From Rhynochetos jubatus (Eukaryota; Chordata; Aves; Eurypygiformes; Rhynochetidae): DNA of 64,000 nucleotides. A program made the translations under genes and the position numbers. Location of the stretch: assembly GCA_027574665.1 (NCBI GenBank), contig CM050656.1:15761501-15825500 (forward strand), read 5' to 3'. Every line of letters begins with the position of its first letter. Positions within the stretch are counted from its first letter, which is position 1. Shown here one piece after another: positions 51,326 through 64,000 of the stretch. The notes beneath the pieces were generated by a model. That model searched no databases. It worked only from the letters and a program-made list of their open reading frames with translations, and was not told the origin of the DNA.

Positions 51326-52350
51326 TGGTTCTGCATGGCAAGATTTTGGTAGCAGGGGGGCTACAGGGGTGGCTTCTGTGAGAAGCTGCTGGAAGCTTCC
51401 CCTATGTCCAACAGAGCCAATGACAGCCAGCTCCAAGACAGACCCACAGCTGGCCAAGGCCGAACTCATCAGTGACAGCTGTAGAGTCTCTGGGATAATG
51501 TGTTTAAGGGAAAAAACACCTGTGCAACTGCAGGTGGAGAGAGGAGTGAGAAGATGTGAGAGAAACAACCCCACAGACACCAAGGTCAGTAGAGAGGGAG
51601 GGGGAGGAGGTGCTTCAGGTACCAGAGTAAAGACTCACTGGCAGCCTGTGGTACAGACCATAGTGAGGCCGGCTGTGCCCTGTGCCCATGGAGGGTCACA
51701 GAGGAGCAGACACGTGCCTGCAGCCTGGAGAGGACCCCATGCTGGAGCAGGGGGATGCCCGAAGGAAGCTGTGACCTCATGGGTAGCCCACACTGGAGTA
51801 GGCTCCTGGCAGGAGCTGTGGCCCCATGGAGAGAGGAGCCCAGGCTGGAGCAGGTTTGCTGGCAGGAGTTGTGACCCCAGGGAGACCCAGGCTGGAGCAG
51901 GCTGCTCCTGAATGATGGCACCCCATGGGAGGGATCCACGCTGGAGCAAAGTGTGAGGATCCACCCCTGAGGAGGAAAGAGCAGTAGACACAACTGTGTG
52001 ATGAACTGACCCCAACTCCCATTCCCTGTCACCCTGTGCTGCTAGGGAGGAGGTGGTAGAGAAATGGGGAGCAAGGGTGAGCCCAGGATGAAGGGGGAGG
52101 TGGGGGGAGAGTGTTTTAAGATTTGGTTTTATTTCTCATTATCCCACTCTGATTTGATTGCTAACAAATTAAACTAATTTCCCCAGGTGGAGTCTGTTTT
52201 GCCCATGACAGTAACTGCTGAGGGATGTCCCTGGCCTTATCTCAACCCAAAAGCCTGTAATTGTATTTTCTCTCCCCTGTACAGCTGAGGAGGGGAATGA
52301 TGTAACAGCTTGGTGGGCACCTGGCCTCCAGCCAGGGTCAACCCACCACA
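51326..52350 (+). mobile_element. LTR-type repeat, probably a solo LTR of an avian endogenous retrovirus
   Basis: A GC-rich block of about 1,025 bp stands out sharply from AT-rich flanks. It opens TGGTTCTGCATGGCA and closes CAGGGTCAACCCACCACA, so it has TG...CA ends as LTRs do. Inside are, in order, a CTACAGGGGTGGCTTCTG region, a weak TATA-like stretch (about 51495-51507), a degenerate tandem array (51770-51950), a G-rich tract (about 52080-52110) and an ATTAAA polyadenylation-like signal (about 52166-52173). I recall this wording as a widespread avian dispersed LTR-like family, but I cannot name the subfamily. No gag, pol or env reading was found nearby, so it is a solo LTR or a non-coding derivative. 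Target duplication is unclear: GGGAA occurs at 51316-51320 and 52351-52355, but the left copy is five bases away from the TG. Long open frames here (for example 51369-51911) are composition artefacts. Confidence 0.65.
51770..51950. repeat. Degenerate tandem array inside the LTR
   Basis: Four imperfect units of roughly 35-53 bp start near 51770, 51817, 51870 and 51916. Each has a TGTGACCCCATGG-like head and a CCCACGCTGGAGCAGG-like core, mostly followed by a CTGGCAGGAG-like spacer. Confidence 0.7.
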
Positions 52351-52512
52351 GGGAATAACCACAGCTATGTTATCCAATAATGACTCTATGAACAGGATTT
52401 ATTTATCCATTCCATTCTCAAATGTGTTTTTGTAATAAATTAATTTAGACAAGGACACAACAGACTCCTTAATGTCTAATTTTTTGTCTCAAATTTGAAA
52501 TTCTTCAAAGAC

Positions 52513-52544
52513 TTTACTCTGAGATAGTTTTACTCTGAGATAGT
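52513..52544. repeat. 16-bp perfect tandem duplication
   Basis: TTTACTCTGAGATAGT occurs twice head to tail (52513-52528 and 52529-52544). Confidence 0.95.
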
Positions 52545-55500
52545 TAAAAAGAAGTTGCTGCTTTGCAGTTTAAATGGCACCAAGAAAGAAAATCCCAATC
52601 CTGCGCCTACATAACTTCTACCAGATGGGGAGCAGCATCTTCTAGTAGAGATCTCTCAATTTCATTCTTACTGAATCTGAACCTTGGTCCCCTTTCCTAA
52701 GAACAATTTGGTCATAGTCTTTACCGTAGTCCCCCATGTGCTTAACCATAAGTATGTGAATACTCCCACCAAAACCAGTGGGAGTATTTTCCTTTGTACT
52801 GTTAAACATACACCTTAGCATTTGCAACACTCCTTACTTGAATAGGCTCATTTGACTGATCTCTGCTAAAAACTTCAAATATATCATTTGTCTAACAAAC
52901 AATTCTGCAGAATATCTATAACTAGAATTAATTCCTCAAGTGTAGTACTTAGAACAAAGCAAAACAATTCTTGGAAAGTCTTAAATATATGGCCAGCCAA
53001 AAAATAATTATTTGTTCACAGAAAAATACTCTTTAAGGGCCTGAGAAAAGGACAGGGTCTCCTAGACACATTCTGAATACTGAGTCTCCCAAAGCTCTTT
53101 TCATTAATTATGGCTGATCATTTAAATCACAATATTCTTACTGATCCTCTGACTTATCAAATATTTCTAGCCGTAACGGTCCCCCAAGTGAATTTAGATT
53201 TGCTTTTTCTGATTCAATTTGAATAGAGATAAATTTGATACAAAGTAGGTTACTATTTTCAAAAGTGTATTTTTATGGTTATGATTTATTAGAAGCAGTA
53301 GGGAGTTTAAATTTATGGATCAGTTATATCAAGTATTTAACTAAACCCATGAGAGTCCTGAACACTATACTGCTAATCCCAAGATAAATATTTTAATCCA
53401 CTTTTCAGCAGTCTTAAAATAATGCCTCTTTCAATATGTATAATTTTATCATTTATTTTTCTCTGAATAGAGTTCCATGGATGAATTAGTAAAAAAGCAC
53501 AACTTAGAAGGAAAATCAATAGTTCTCAACTGAAGACCACTTACAAAATACAATCGGGCAGTAATTGATTTGTAGCAAAATTTGCTATTTAATTCCAGTC
53601 ACATGTAACTAGAGTAAAAGCATGCACAAGAGATTATAATTTGTCTATGTACTAATGCTCCCAAGTGTATCACCTCTGCAATGATCATAATATAACTCCA
53701 ATAAATTAAATAAAGTTCAAAATGAGTTCAGAGCTTGCCAAATGCATCTTTTGTTAATGACGAAGTTGCATTTTGGATAGGATTTACCACTGCCTTTTAT
53801 TGGAGTGTCATTCCATAGCAGGGGAAAAAAATGGGAGAATAATTATATAAATTGGGTCCATCATGTATGTGCATAGAATAAGAATGATTTAGTGTAACTT
53901 CAGAAACAAATGGGTTCTATATTGCATAAGCTTATAACTGTGGTACTTCTAGAGGGAACTGGATCCCATTAAACCAATACTTGACATTAAATAAACCAAA
54001 ATAAACAAACAAAAAGCCACAAAACAAGAAAACCCCACCCAACCCCATCACAGCACCAAATGATGTTTCATTTGCAGTTGTTTCATGCGATGTTCACAAC
54101 AAAAGGACAACACCTGACAAATGGCATGCTATTAGAATGAGTTAGACACAAACTTCAGGTCACTGTTTTTTAAAAAATGTTTCTCCTACCTAGGGTTGCT
54201 GTAATATAAAACACCCTCCAAGATCCATCCATTAAGTGCAACATTACACTATATTATAATCTTCTGACCTAACACCTGCGCACCTTTAATTTATATTTTG
54301 TGGCTCAAAAGTTGCAGCATATCATCAAGGTCACTTAGAAAGCATTTAACTCAGCGTGCTTTTTACTATAAATTAAAAACTGTAGTGGCATAACAAACAA
54401 CACTCCTGTAAATCCTCGAGGAGCCCATACTTCTACATGTTTCACTACACACTGTTCCTCCCTATATACGGTATTAACCAACACCATTTGTTAGCAGTAC
54501 ACTGTTTCTGAAATCAAGCATTCAAAAATAATAGATAGCAGAAATAATTTGGATTCAGCTGTTTTGTGTATAAGCACTATAATCCTGCTTTTAATTACCT
54601 AAGCACATATTGGTTTTCTATGAATTCCTGACCCCATGTTTAGCATAACTGATATTCATTTAGAACCTGGGTATTGGACATTTTTTCATCTTTATACTTC
54701 TGTTAGGACTGTAGGCTACCTTGACCTCATAAATTTATTTTTATCATCATCCTTTTAGTTCTTTCCATCACTCTAGAATCTAAGTTCTTTGCATCTTCAC
54801 TCAATCCCCTGACGAAATGAGAGCTGGTACTGCTGTCTTACAGTTAGTAAAGCAAGGCAAACTCAGTTCAACATTTTATCACTCATTTTAGATGTCTGAT
54901 GTGAAATCCACAATGATTTTCAGAGGCTGCAGCATCGGCTCACATGCTATCTGTTTGGACCTTGTCACATAGTTCATTTATAGGTAAGAGTGTGTGTCAT
55001 TCCTTCAAAGTATCATGACATACAGTTCAAGCTCAGCAACTAATATGTTTGCTCCACCCCTTTCTATTTAAGCATTATCGCTCCTCTGTATCCAACCCAG
55101 CCAGTTCCTTCCCATCAGTAAGAAACTGGAAAGCATGGAAGGCAGTCAGTTATTGGGTGCACACCTATTAAATTACAAAACTTAATAAATTATAACTCAT
55201 CAGCTGACTGTCAGTTGTGTAACTGGCCACTTCCCATTTGCAGTGGTAGGAATACAAACACACAACGAACTGAAGTGGTTCAGCCAATGAATGGTAACTT
55301 ATCAAGCCAAAGAAACTCCATCATCTGCTGTCATCCCTACATCACCTAATGTGGCTGTTCCTGGAATAATTGTTAAAACAGTTATCATGAGAGCCACAGA
55401 GAGAATCCTAAGTTAAATTAGCAAACAGGACATTAACATGAAAATACTATGTGAGTTGAACTCTAGCCATGACCATCATTCTCTGCAATGAGAAAGAAAA

Positions 55501-57497
55501 GCATAAGAAGGGCAGTGTTGCATGATAACATTATAGTGATATCACATGATACTTCACCAGAATTTTAAAAGAATTTAGGAAGTGGGTTTAGGTATGAAGG
55601 GGTTTGTCACAGAAAACAGAGGAAGAAAATCTTTCACAATGGTCTGAGATTTTGGCTTCCTCTGGCTCAACCTATCCCAAGAAAGGATCTGCCGTATCTT
55701 AACCACAGAGAATTTTCTCCTGGAAAGCATTGTTACTTACTTCAGGCAAAGCTACTACCCAGGCAATTATGCAAAGCACACCTCATAACATGAATAGACA
55801 GAGGAAACCCTGTTGTATGGACCAAGTGATTTTAAATCATGAATTACCATACGGGTAATTCATTGGAAACTTGTCTAATACTGCATGAGTTCTTTCAAGC
55901 CTTATACTGAAAATGCTGAAAAGAAACAAATGTTTTGGTCAGCATTAGTGTTAGTGGTTTCCTGTGATGTGGCATTTAGAACAGCAGCAAAGGTTCAGTT
56001 TGCAAGTCAGATCTGCCTGGAGGCAGCTGTGACTTAAATGCCAGCCCCTGGGCATTTGTTCATATTTTCCGAAGTGAAGAACATAGTTAACGATAAAATA
56101 AAAATATTGGTCATTTCACCACAGTCTCTTTTTTGCATATATGAAGGTCCAACATTTTTCTCTTTCAAACATACGATACTACCAACCTCTCAGGAAGGAG
56201 TGACATGTCACCTATTGAAAAAGCAGCTTTTATTTTCATGTATGTTGAGCATAAGACCCATGTAACTGGTGCAGATAGTGTAATAGTTTCATGCAAATTC
56301 CAAGATAATTAAGTTCTTTAGGGAAGTAAACAGACTGTTCAAAGAGTCTACAGTTCACACCCACATGCATCCAAATGACAGAGAACTGAGTTTTGTGAAC
56401 GGAATCCTGTAAATAGATAAGAAAATTTTAAAAAAGCAGGAACAACGCGCAGTTATCTTTGCATCAAAGTACTGTTATCATATGCATTGATCTTAAAATA
56501 AAGACAGACACGTTGCTACACAATTGATGAGAGCGAATGCCACGTTATTTCCTCTCTCCAGCAACATTTAACCATGATAAAGTCACTTTATCTTTTTAAA
56601 GAATAGAAAGTGTAAAACTTTGTTACATCATCTAAATTCAGGAACCTTTCTCTCAGTGTAGCTACAATTAAGGATGTTACAAGGGACTCCCTGCATCATT
56701 TGAATGACCCACTTAACCGGTGCTAAAATTCATTATTCTATGAGGTGAAGGACTAAAAAGAAAATATAACAGTTTTTCAGTCACACAGAAATAAGCTTTG
56801 ACAACCAGTGGTAGAGAGGTTGGGAGGAAAGTGAAAGACAAGATGGCAGTATTAGAATGACGATCAAATTTAGTCCATTTTCTGGAAACGTACTCTTTTA
56901 CTGTAATAAAGTACTCTTTTTGATGTGTATAATTTTAAGTGTGTTGCCCAGTGTGCAAGTATATGCATGAGAGAGAAAGACGACTTTTCAGAAGGTAGTT
57001 TGGGCTTCCTCTGCGGGAACGTATGAGTCAGTGCACTTCCTCCATTTAGTTCAGTGAGCTACATTCTGAAGGCAAAAAGCATCTCTTCAGATAATCACAG
57101 GCAAGGGTGATTTTATAATATCAAAAGGAGGGGTGATCTCTCCAGAAACAGCCTCCTTTATGTCTTAAAGCAGGCTAAGCAAGAGGTTGTCTGAATCACT
57201 GAAAACCTGCTCCAGCATATCACTGTGAAGCTATAATCCATTTCACTGGTGTTTAAAGTTCAAGCTGAGTTTTCTGAATTTCAAATAAGTTCCTGTGTAA
57301 AGAATATTCCATGTATGCATCCAGTCAGGGTGGTAATGTTGTTATTACAGCACTGTCTGCAATAACTCATCTGTCAAATTCACTTCAGGCTGAAATTCAG
57401 TCTACATGGTCTCAGCTGGCCATGCAATTTCTTTTTTCATATACAGTATGTTTAAAATGTATTCAGACTGTTATGAGCCATGAAGTGGCAAGTGAAA

Positions 57498-57545
57498 AAA
57501 AAAAACCAAAAAACCAAAACAAAAAAAAAACCACAAACAAAAAAA
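57498..57545. repeat. A-rich low-complexity tract
   Basis: Repeated runs of A broken by CC or C (AAAAAAAAAACC-type). Confidence 0.85.
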
Positions 57546-59827
57546 GTGGTTGATTGTCTTCCACTTATTTGAACCACAGATATGAAATTAGAAGAATAAC
57601 TTTGTGACATCATGTATTTCACTTGTTCATTATATTTTCAGCATTGAATTTAGGGACAAACCTCTTTTCACGAAACACGTCTGTATTACCTTTTCTATCT
57701 AGCTAGTTTCTCCCTTAACACACCACTAGCAAAGCTCACATTCTAGTCTATACACAGCAAACAGACGGATTATGATCTATGTACACCCGAATAAGTGGTT
57801 TGAGACCAAGAAAAAAGAAATGGTTTGTTACTTTTGAGTCCATATAGAACCTCTTTTGGTGTGCAGCTACAAAATTTCAATGGAATTTCAGTGCATAAGC
57901 ACAAATACAACGGAGTCTGGAAACCTAGTTGTTACATTCTGATTTTACACTGAAATTCCTTAGCAAGTGTCTACCATGAAGAACCCTTAGTGAATCCACA
58001 GAAATACTTCATTCAAGAGGCTTTGATCAGATTCTCCCTTTAATATATATAAACAAAATAATATGAAGTTGCCTATTCTTCAAGCAAAGTTGCAGAGACC
58101 TCAAACAGGATTAAGTATCAGTGTTTAGTTCCTATGAAACATATTTCATGTTAAGATCACCATGAGCTTTATAGAGCACAGTTGACAGCTGCATTGGCAG
58201 TGTCCTATACAGTGCCTATTGTGGCAAATCTGAGGCTAGAACTTTGCTGCATTAGAGACAAAACGGGAGAACAATTTTACTTAAATAACATTTCTCCCAA
58301 CAAATCTCACGTAGCTGGAATTATCTATAAAATTGAAGATATTAGGTGTCAGCAGTAAGAGAAGTTGTTGGATGAAAATGATGGAACATCAGAGAATGTA
58401 ATACGTTATAAATAATGCATTTAAATTTTAAAATAGTTAAATTACATTAAGTATTAAATAATGAAGGGAAAACTTAATAGCTACGTCTTACAAACCAGAA
58501 GTTAGGAAACAGCCACTGACTGCCCTATGTGTTAATACAAACATGGCTGCCCCAAAAGAAAATTACTCAAAAGTAAAAAAATTAGCAAAATGAAGCAGCA
58601 GAACATATCATAAGGGGAACTTATGTCAAATTAAAAAGATTTCAAATGCATAACACAAGATATGGGGCTTCCTGTTCAAACCAGAGCATTTGGAGGAAAA
58701 GATCCAATTTTGATGCTAGTGATGGACAACTCATCAAATCTTGGTACTTTCATCACTGTGATGTTGAACATGTGCTCTCTTTTCAACACAAATTTGCTAG
58801 GTTCATAACTTACTAGTGAGTATTGTTACATCTTTATATGTTAGGCAGAAGAGCCCTCTCAAATTCGTTTTCTTCCCTATGTATAATAGCATGGAGGAGG
58901 TTGATGATTAAGGCCCACTTGTCATCGTTCTGGAGCAGCATTGCCTTGGCTGGTATAATGTTTTGTCATTGGAAGACTGAGATGCTGCATCTTTATATTT
59001 GATGTTGATAACTCTCCCATTAAATCAGCTAAAGTAAGAGCAACAAGGGGTAGCAATCAGATGAACAGCTGATGAGAGCGCGTTATTGTCCATGATGCTA
59101 TTGGAATGACTAACCAGTTTATGGAAACAAATTCGTCATATTTTACTGTACTGAAATACAGCTGCAAGAATACGTATAATCTGATGAGATGAAATATCAA
59201 ATGTTAGTAGATTATAGCAATCCTCACAGCTCTGCCAGACTTATAGCAGCTGGCAGTCCTATTTAAGTTTGTCATGCTACATTAGTCACCTTTAAAATAT
59301 TTAAAATTTTCCTTTAATATTCAGTGCAGGAACTTTATGGCAGTGTTAATTACCTGTAAGTCACACATGCCAACATTTGATTACTATGTTGCTTTACACT
59401 TGTGTTGCCTAACTTCTGTCACACTGAGGGGTTTCTAAGTTTGTTCCTTGGACACAACTGACCCATCAGAAACTACCTGTACTCTGCACCAAGCACAATT
59501 CACAGACGATGCCAGAAAGCTTGTGAGAGGTCCCAAGGATGATTAATTACATGAAAAGGATAATTGAAGTTAAAAGAAAAACAAAGAAAAAATTCACCCA
59601 TGACCTTTTCACCTTCTTGTTTCCATACAGCCAAATGGAAAAACAACAATCCAATATATCCAGTAACTGGAACCATAATAGAAGAGCAAGAAATGTTTCA
59701 AAAGACTTTATTTTTAGTTTCTTTTTGAAGTCAAGAGCGCTCTAGTCCCTAGATTAAACCTGGCCCAAGTGTGCAAACTGACAGATCTTTTGACATGTTT
59801 TGGAAAACCAGTTGGGGTTGGGGAAGG

Positions 59828-59844
59828 AAAAAAAAAAAAAAAAA
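59828..59844. repeat. Poly-A run
   Basis: A run of about 17 A. Confidence 0.88.
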
Positions 59845-62645
59845 TCATCAAGATAGACGCATGCTTTAGATGGGGGATTTCTATCTAAAGGGCAATTCAA
59901 TGCCCTTTGTAGACTTACGCAGCTTCAGGAGATATATAACCATATTGGTTATTATAATAAGTAATAATAAATTGAGATCACTTTTGTCTAAAGTGGCTAA
60001 TGAACAAACCTTTACTGTCTTCTACACAACATACATTTTGTAACTGGATATTGCTTGAGTCTGTTTAAACAATTTAGAAATTGCCAGGAAGATTAGCAAG
60101 ACATCTTTCACTACACCAGTAGAAAAAGATACTGACAATAAATTGAGAAGTCCACCAGAGATTTTAAACCTCTGCCTGTAAATTAAAATAGTTGGACCTC
60201 CTCCTTGGCACTATCCAAGTTGAGGGAAAGTAATGAGTGATGAAAAAAATTTAAATGAGTCAATAGCAGCATTAAACACTTCTTAAAATATTATTGAATT
60301 TCTGTCTTTAGATTAAGCTTTTATAAAGTTTGACATAATGTAGTTGGACAAACAGGACCTTGTGTAATTGTCCATTGGAATCTTCCTGGCTGCACACAAT
60401 TTCTGAACATATACATAATAAAACTATTCATATATAAGCCTGAAAATTCAGCATTATTTTCTATTTCAACCACTTCTATATACATTTCCATTAATATTTC
60501 CAGGAAGTTATATAAATCAATAGCAATTTTATGAGTATTTTTTAACAGGCATGCAAGCCTAGTCAACCAATTTTCTGAAGTATTCTTCTTACACAGCTAG
60601 AGAGAGAAAACAACACACTATGTTCTTGGCTGACCTATCAAACACTTCAAAAGCAGATTCAAAGTGCACAATAATCAATAATCTACTTGCCGCAAACCAT
60701 TCATAAACATTGCCTAACGTTCAATGTTCACAAAACTGTTTTAAAATCGTAAAGGAGAGCAAACAAATCCAAAACCCTAGTTAGAAAAAAAAGCCCTCTT
60801 TCTAATGAGCAGTACAAATTCCTCAAATATAATAGCAAATGCTTTTGGGTTTGGAGTACCAAACTCTAAAATAGATCACGGGTTAAATGAATTTCAAAGC
60901 ACTTTTCATGCTAAATGATATGTAAATGTGAAGATTATTCAGGCAATATTTAAATAGGATTATAGAAAAGCATAATCCTTTTAAATATATTATTTTATTT
61001 TTTTAATGTCTGTGTCTCTTCCATTTTCCAATAGGAGTGAACAATTTTTAGGCAGCTTCACAGGAAATATTAACCACTATCTTCCTTCACCAAAACTATC
61101 AAAACCCCTTGTTGATTTACCTGTATAATATGCAGGGGTTTTGTATATTGTACATATCATGGTCTATTATTGTTGACTATGAATTAAGTTTTCAAATACT
61201 TGATAGGTTATTTGAAATACAGCATGTGCTTGAGATTTTTCATAATCTTTATAATTGATTCTTTCTGACTGTCTTTTCATTCTTTTATGTACATGCCCTT
61301 CTATGAACATATTTTTAAAGTATTACAACGCACCTGACAATGTCACTTTAAAAGTCTTTTGTGTCTTATCTCACTAGCTGTAATCACTCAAGAATATTAA
61401 AGCTATGTCTTGTGCTGCTAAGGAAAATGAACTACTTGTGTGCATGGACAGAAAACTGGTGTAACACGAAGTACGTAAGAGGTTACATAGTCTGTCATCT
61501 TCAGTTCTGAGGTTAATGCCAGTGAGCAAGACACTTACAATAGCTGTACTTTCAGATTTGACATGAAATGTCATGAGCTAGATGAGGTAATCATAAAGTG
61601 CAGTTTCCAAGACTAGACTAGTTTGAGAATGTAAGAACTTAATGCATCTCCCAATGAGGCTGTTACTTCTGAAGTACAAGCTCCTCTTGTAAAGCCAGCA
61701 GGTGATCAGTTCGTAAAGTGCAATGTGGTCTGCCAAGTACACATTTAACAAGATTTGTTTTTTTCCTCAATGTATGTAGGGTATTTAAAAAGAATGTTAT
61801 CAGTGGGTAAAAAGGAGAAAATAGAAGGGCTTGCCTATCCTCAATTTCCTTGGTAACCAAGATAGAGCCATGCTAAGGAAAGACAATAGTTGAAAACATC
61901 AGCGGAAAACTATTGAAACACTAGAGCTATCTGACAATTCAAACATACAGTAAAAGAACTCATTGCTGTAATGATCAAGGGATGACAAAAAGGAAACTCA
62001 GAACCAGTTGTTCAGAGATTCATAAACAAAAGAAAAAAAAATACGGGTTGCATATCTTCCTATTATAGGGGTACTATTTAGCTCCTATGAGTTCTTGCAG
62101 CATCGATAGCATATCACAGAAGTGGACAAAAGCGATTCCTAAATTCTCAAAGGTCCTTCCCAGCACAGTGCAGTACTCTGATGCAGTACACCACAGGCAC
62201 AAAGAAATTCAGAGTTCTAACAGCATGCTAGGGTATTTTGGGTCTCCTGTACTGATGTAACCAAACAACACATTTTCACAGGACATGCACACACACAGAG
62301 CTTATGCTTATTAATAACTTCTAATGCAGCATGACAATTGAAGTTGGTACCTGTGGGCCAGGCTTGTTTGGGTTTTTGGGTTTTGTTTGCTTGTTTGTTG
62401 TTCCAAAATAAGCCTGGGCTCTGTTTTGTTTTTGCTAAAATGACATGTCCCACAAAATATAAAAGGCAGCAGCAAATATGCTTTTCTTTCCTATTCTTTT
62501 TTTTTTTTCTTCAAGTGGGAAACTTTATTTGTAGAGTCTCATCCAGTGGCTGTAGCAGTCAAAAGGCAGGTATGTTTTCTCTTGGCTGTCACCTAAGTAA
62601 TCTTTCATACTCATTGAAAGGGTAGGCTGGAAAACATAACCCCTC

Positions 62646-62662
62646 AAAAAAAAAAAAAAAAA
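62646..62662. repeat. Poly-A run
   Basis: A run of about 17 A. Confidence 0.88.
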
Positions 62663-62925
62663 CCAACCCAAAATATGAATCTTTTTAGTCCTTTTCTGTA
62701 AAAGTGTCTGTATAAAGCAGGAACCTTGTCAGCTAACTGTTGTTTTCTTGAGGCTTCAACTTGGTATCTCCAGCCAAACAAAAACCTAAACCTAAAAGAT
62801 GGGATATGACACTAACTTCCTTGGAAATCACTAGTCTCTGATAACTACTTTTCAGCTGAGGGATTTGAGTTCAAAGCCCATGAACAAAACTATGGTACTT
62901 ATTTCTAATAGTTTTTATTTTATTT

Positions 62926-63132
62926 TTGTTTAGAGTAGTTTCTCAAAAGATAAGAAATGTTTTGATGAGTAAACAATTACTCATAGCCCTAAACAGAAGG
63001 CCACAATGGTTTGCTTTACATGTCAATGTTCTAAGAGCACTGGAGGAAAATGGTAATGTTAGTTCGCATACACTTGCTTACGAGACTGCTGTCAAAGAAT
63101 GTTTGAATTGGATGCCATCAAACTGCACATAA
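62926..63132 (+). other. Short open frame behind a strong acceptor-like site
   Basis: A pyrimidine-rich stretch ending TTTTTGTTTAG (about 62923-62933) precedes an open frame of 68 codons that ends at TAA (63130). The predicted residues (for example LNRRPQWFALHVNVLRALEE) match no family I know. A terminal exon is conceivable but no upstream exon is visible. Chance is more likely. Confidence 0.1.
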
Positions 63133-64000
63133 GAAACTTCTTATATAATGGTTTATTGACTTATGGTTTACAAATACTATTTCAAAAAAGCATATCTGGA
63201 ATACTTTGATAGCAAAGTGAGACATAGTCCAGGTTAGGGAGAAAATAAAGTTTGCAGGATCATTGCATAAAATCCCTATTCTCTCAACCATTTAATTAAT
63301 TAAATTCTGTTGTGTTTCTCCAGATAAGGACTATTTTGGTTTCATACAGTCAAAGTCATCTGAATTCTACAGAATGTGAACAGGAGCACTTGTAAATAAC
63401 TGGGTGGCTGCACTGCAACCAAAACTTTACATGTTTTAAACAGATCATCTTCATCACCATTTTAGTTGGGCCCTGCTAATGTCACCTGGCAGAAGAAATT
63501 ATGTTTCAGGGAGAACTGCATGTTTTAATTTGAACATACTTATAGGAGTCCATTTGGCAATTTAAAAACATTATTTGCTGTGGATTTTTTTCTAAGGGTA
63601 ACCGGTTCCACATTACCTTCCTTCTTACAGTTAACTCTGTATAAGCCACACCATTTTGATTTTAATGGAAATATTCGAATTGTAAATATTGAAAATCAGA
63701 TGCTGTTCATGTGTTGCAACTTTTCATATATTTTAATATGCATATTAACAACATGAAGGCTCCATATTCATAAAGCTGATCTTCATAGATAATAATAATT
63801 GTTGAATATAATTGATAATACTACTTATTGAAAGTGACCAGAAACTATTTAATAGTTTCTCTCTCTTTCACTTACTTTAATTCTGGAGAAACATGATGAT
63901 TTTAAATGTTCAGTATTGTAAGTTCAAGATTAATAATTCAATTATCATTAAGCACAGATTGAATCAATAGTGTTACCTCGCCTTACAGCATCAAGAGTTT

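Larger units (their letters stand above)
52351..64000. other. Unique AT-rich non-coding sequence
   Basis: No gene, RNA gene or clear transposon was recognised in this 11.6 kb. It contains the 16-bp duplication at 52513-52544, an A-rich low-complexity tract at about 57498-57545, poly-A runs at 59828-59844 and 62646-62662, and a T/G-rich stretch at about 62366-62402. A short frame behind an acceptor-like site lies at 62926-63132. All other frames are under 100 codons and look like chance. Confidence 0.5.

Noticed and set aside
51369..51911. 180-codon open frame, the longest in the window
   Set aside because: It lies wholly within the GC-rich LTR-type repeat, crosses the tandem array, has long minus-strand counterparts and matches no retroviral or cellular protein pattern.
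54700..54900. Possible L2/MIR fragment (TTACAGTTAGTAAAGCAAGGC-type words)
   Set aside because: The resemblance is limited to short words without consistent order. Too weak to call.

Overview
This window looks like AT-rich, gene-poor vertebrate DNA, most likely from a bird. The main evidence is five fragments of CR1, the dominant LINE of birds. Several keep the typical CR1 3' end and the reverse-transcriptase FADD motif. A roughly 1 kb LTR-like repeat at 51326-52350 matches, from memory, a family seen in many bird genomes. I found no intact protein-coding gene, no convincing multi-exon gene, and no tRNA, rRNA or CRISPR array. All open frames are short. The longest lie inside repeats or in locally GC-rich patches.

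Layout: 1-4436 holds a plus-strand CR1 3' fragment (508-935), a candidate tRNA-derived SINE (3615-3690, minus) and a 190-bp CR1 3' end (4246-4436, minus). 4437-14297 is unique AT-rich sequence with a small CpG-rich patch at 7841-8045. 14298-15972 is the longest CR1 (minus), with part of the reverse-transcriptase domain. 15973-29867 is mostly unique. It contains a nearly open frame behind a splice-acceptor-like site (19420-19830), an ancient L2/CR1-clade reverse-transcriptase relic (22340-22640, minus), a CpG-enriched patch with an RFX-type X-box (22930-23345) and an isolated G-run (25081-25098). 29868-38475 holds a MIR/L2-tail-like relic, an imperfect palindrome and a very old CR1/L3-like LINE 3' half (37640-38475, plus). 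38891-39796 and 42021-42925 are two more minus-strand CR1 copies. 42926-51325 is unique, and 51326-52350 is the LTR-like repeat with an internal degenerate tandem array. 52351-64000 is unique AT-rich sequence.

No genes here work together. The window is best read as intergenic or deep intronic sequence with layers of retrotransposon debris: recent CR1 and LTR copies on top of much older amniote relics. The points most worth checking are the old LINE/SINE relics, which may survive because they were co-opted as regulatory elements, the two CpG-enriched patches, and the two exon-like stretches. No striking new biological system was seen.
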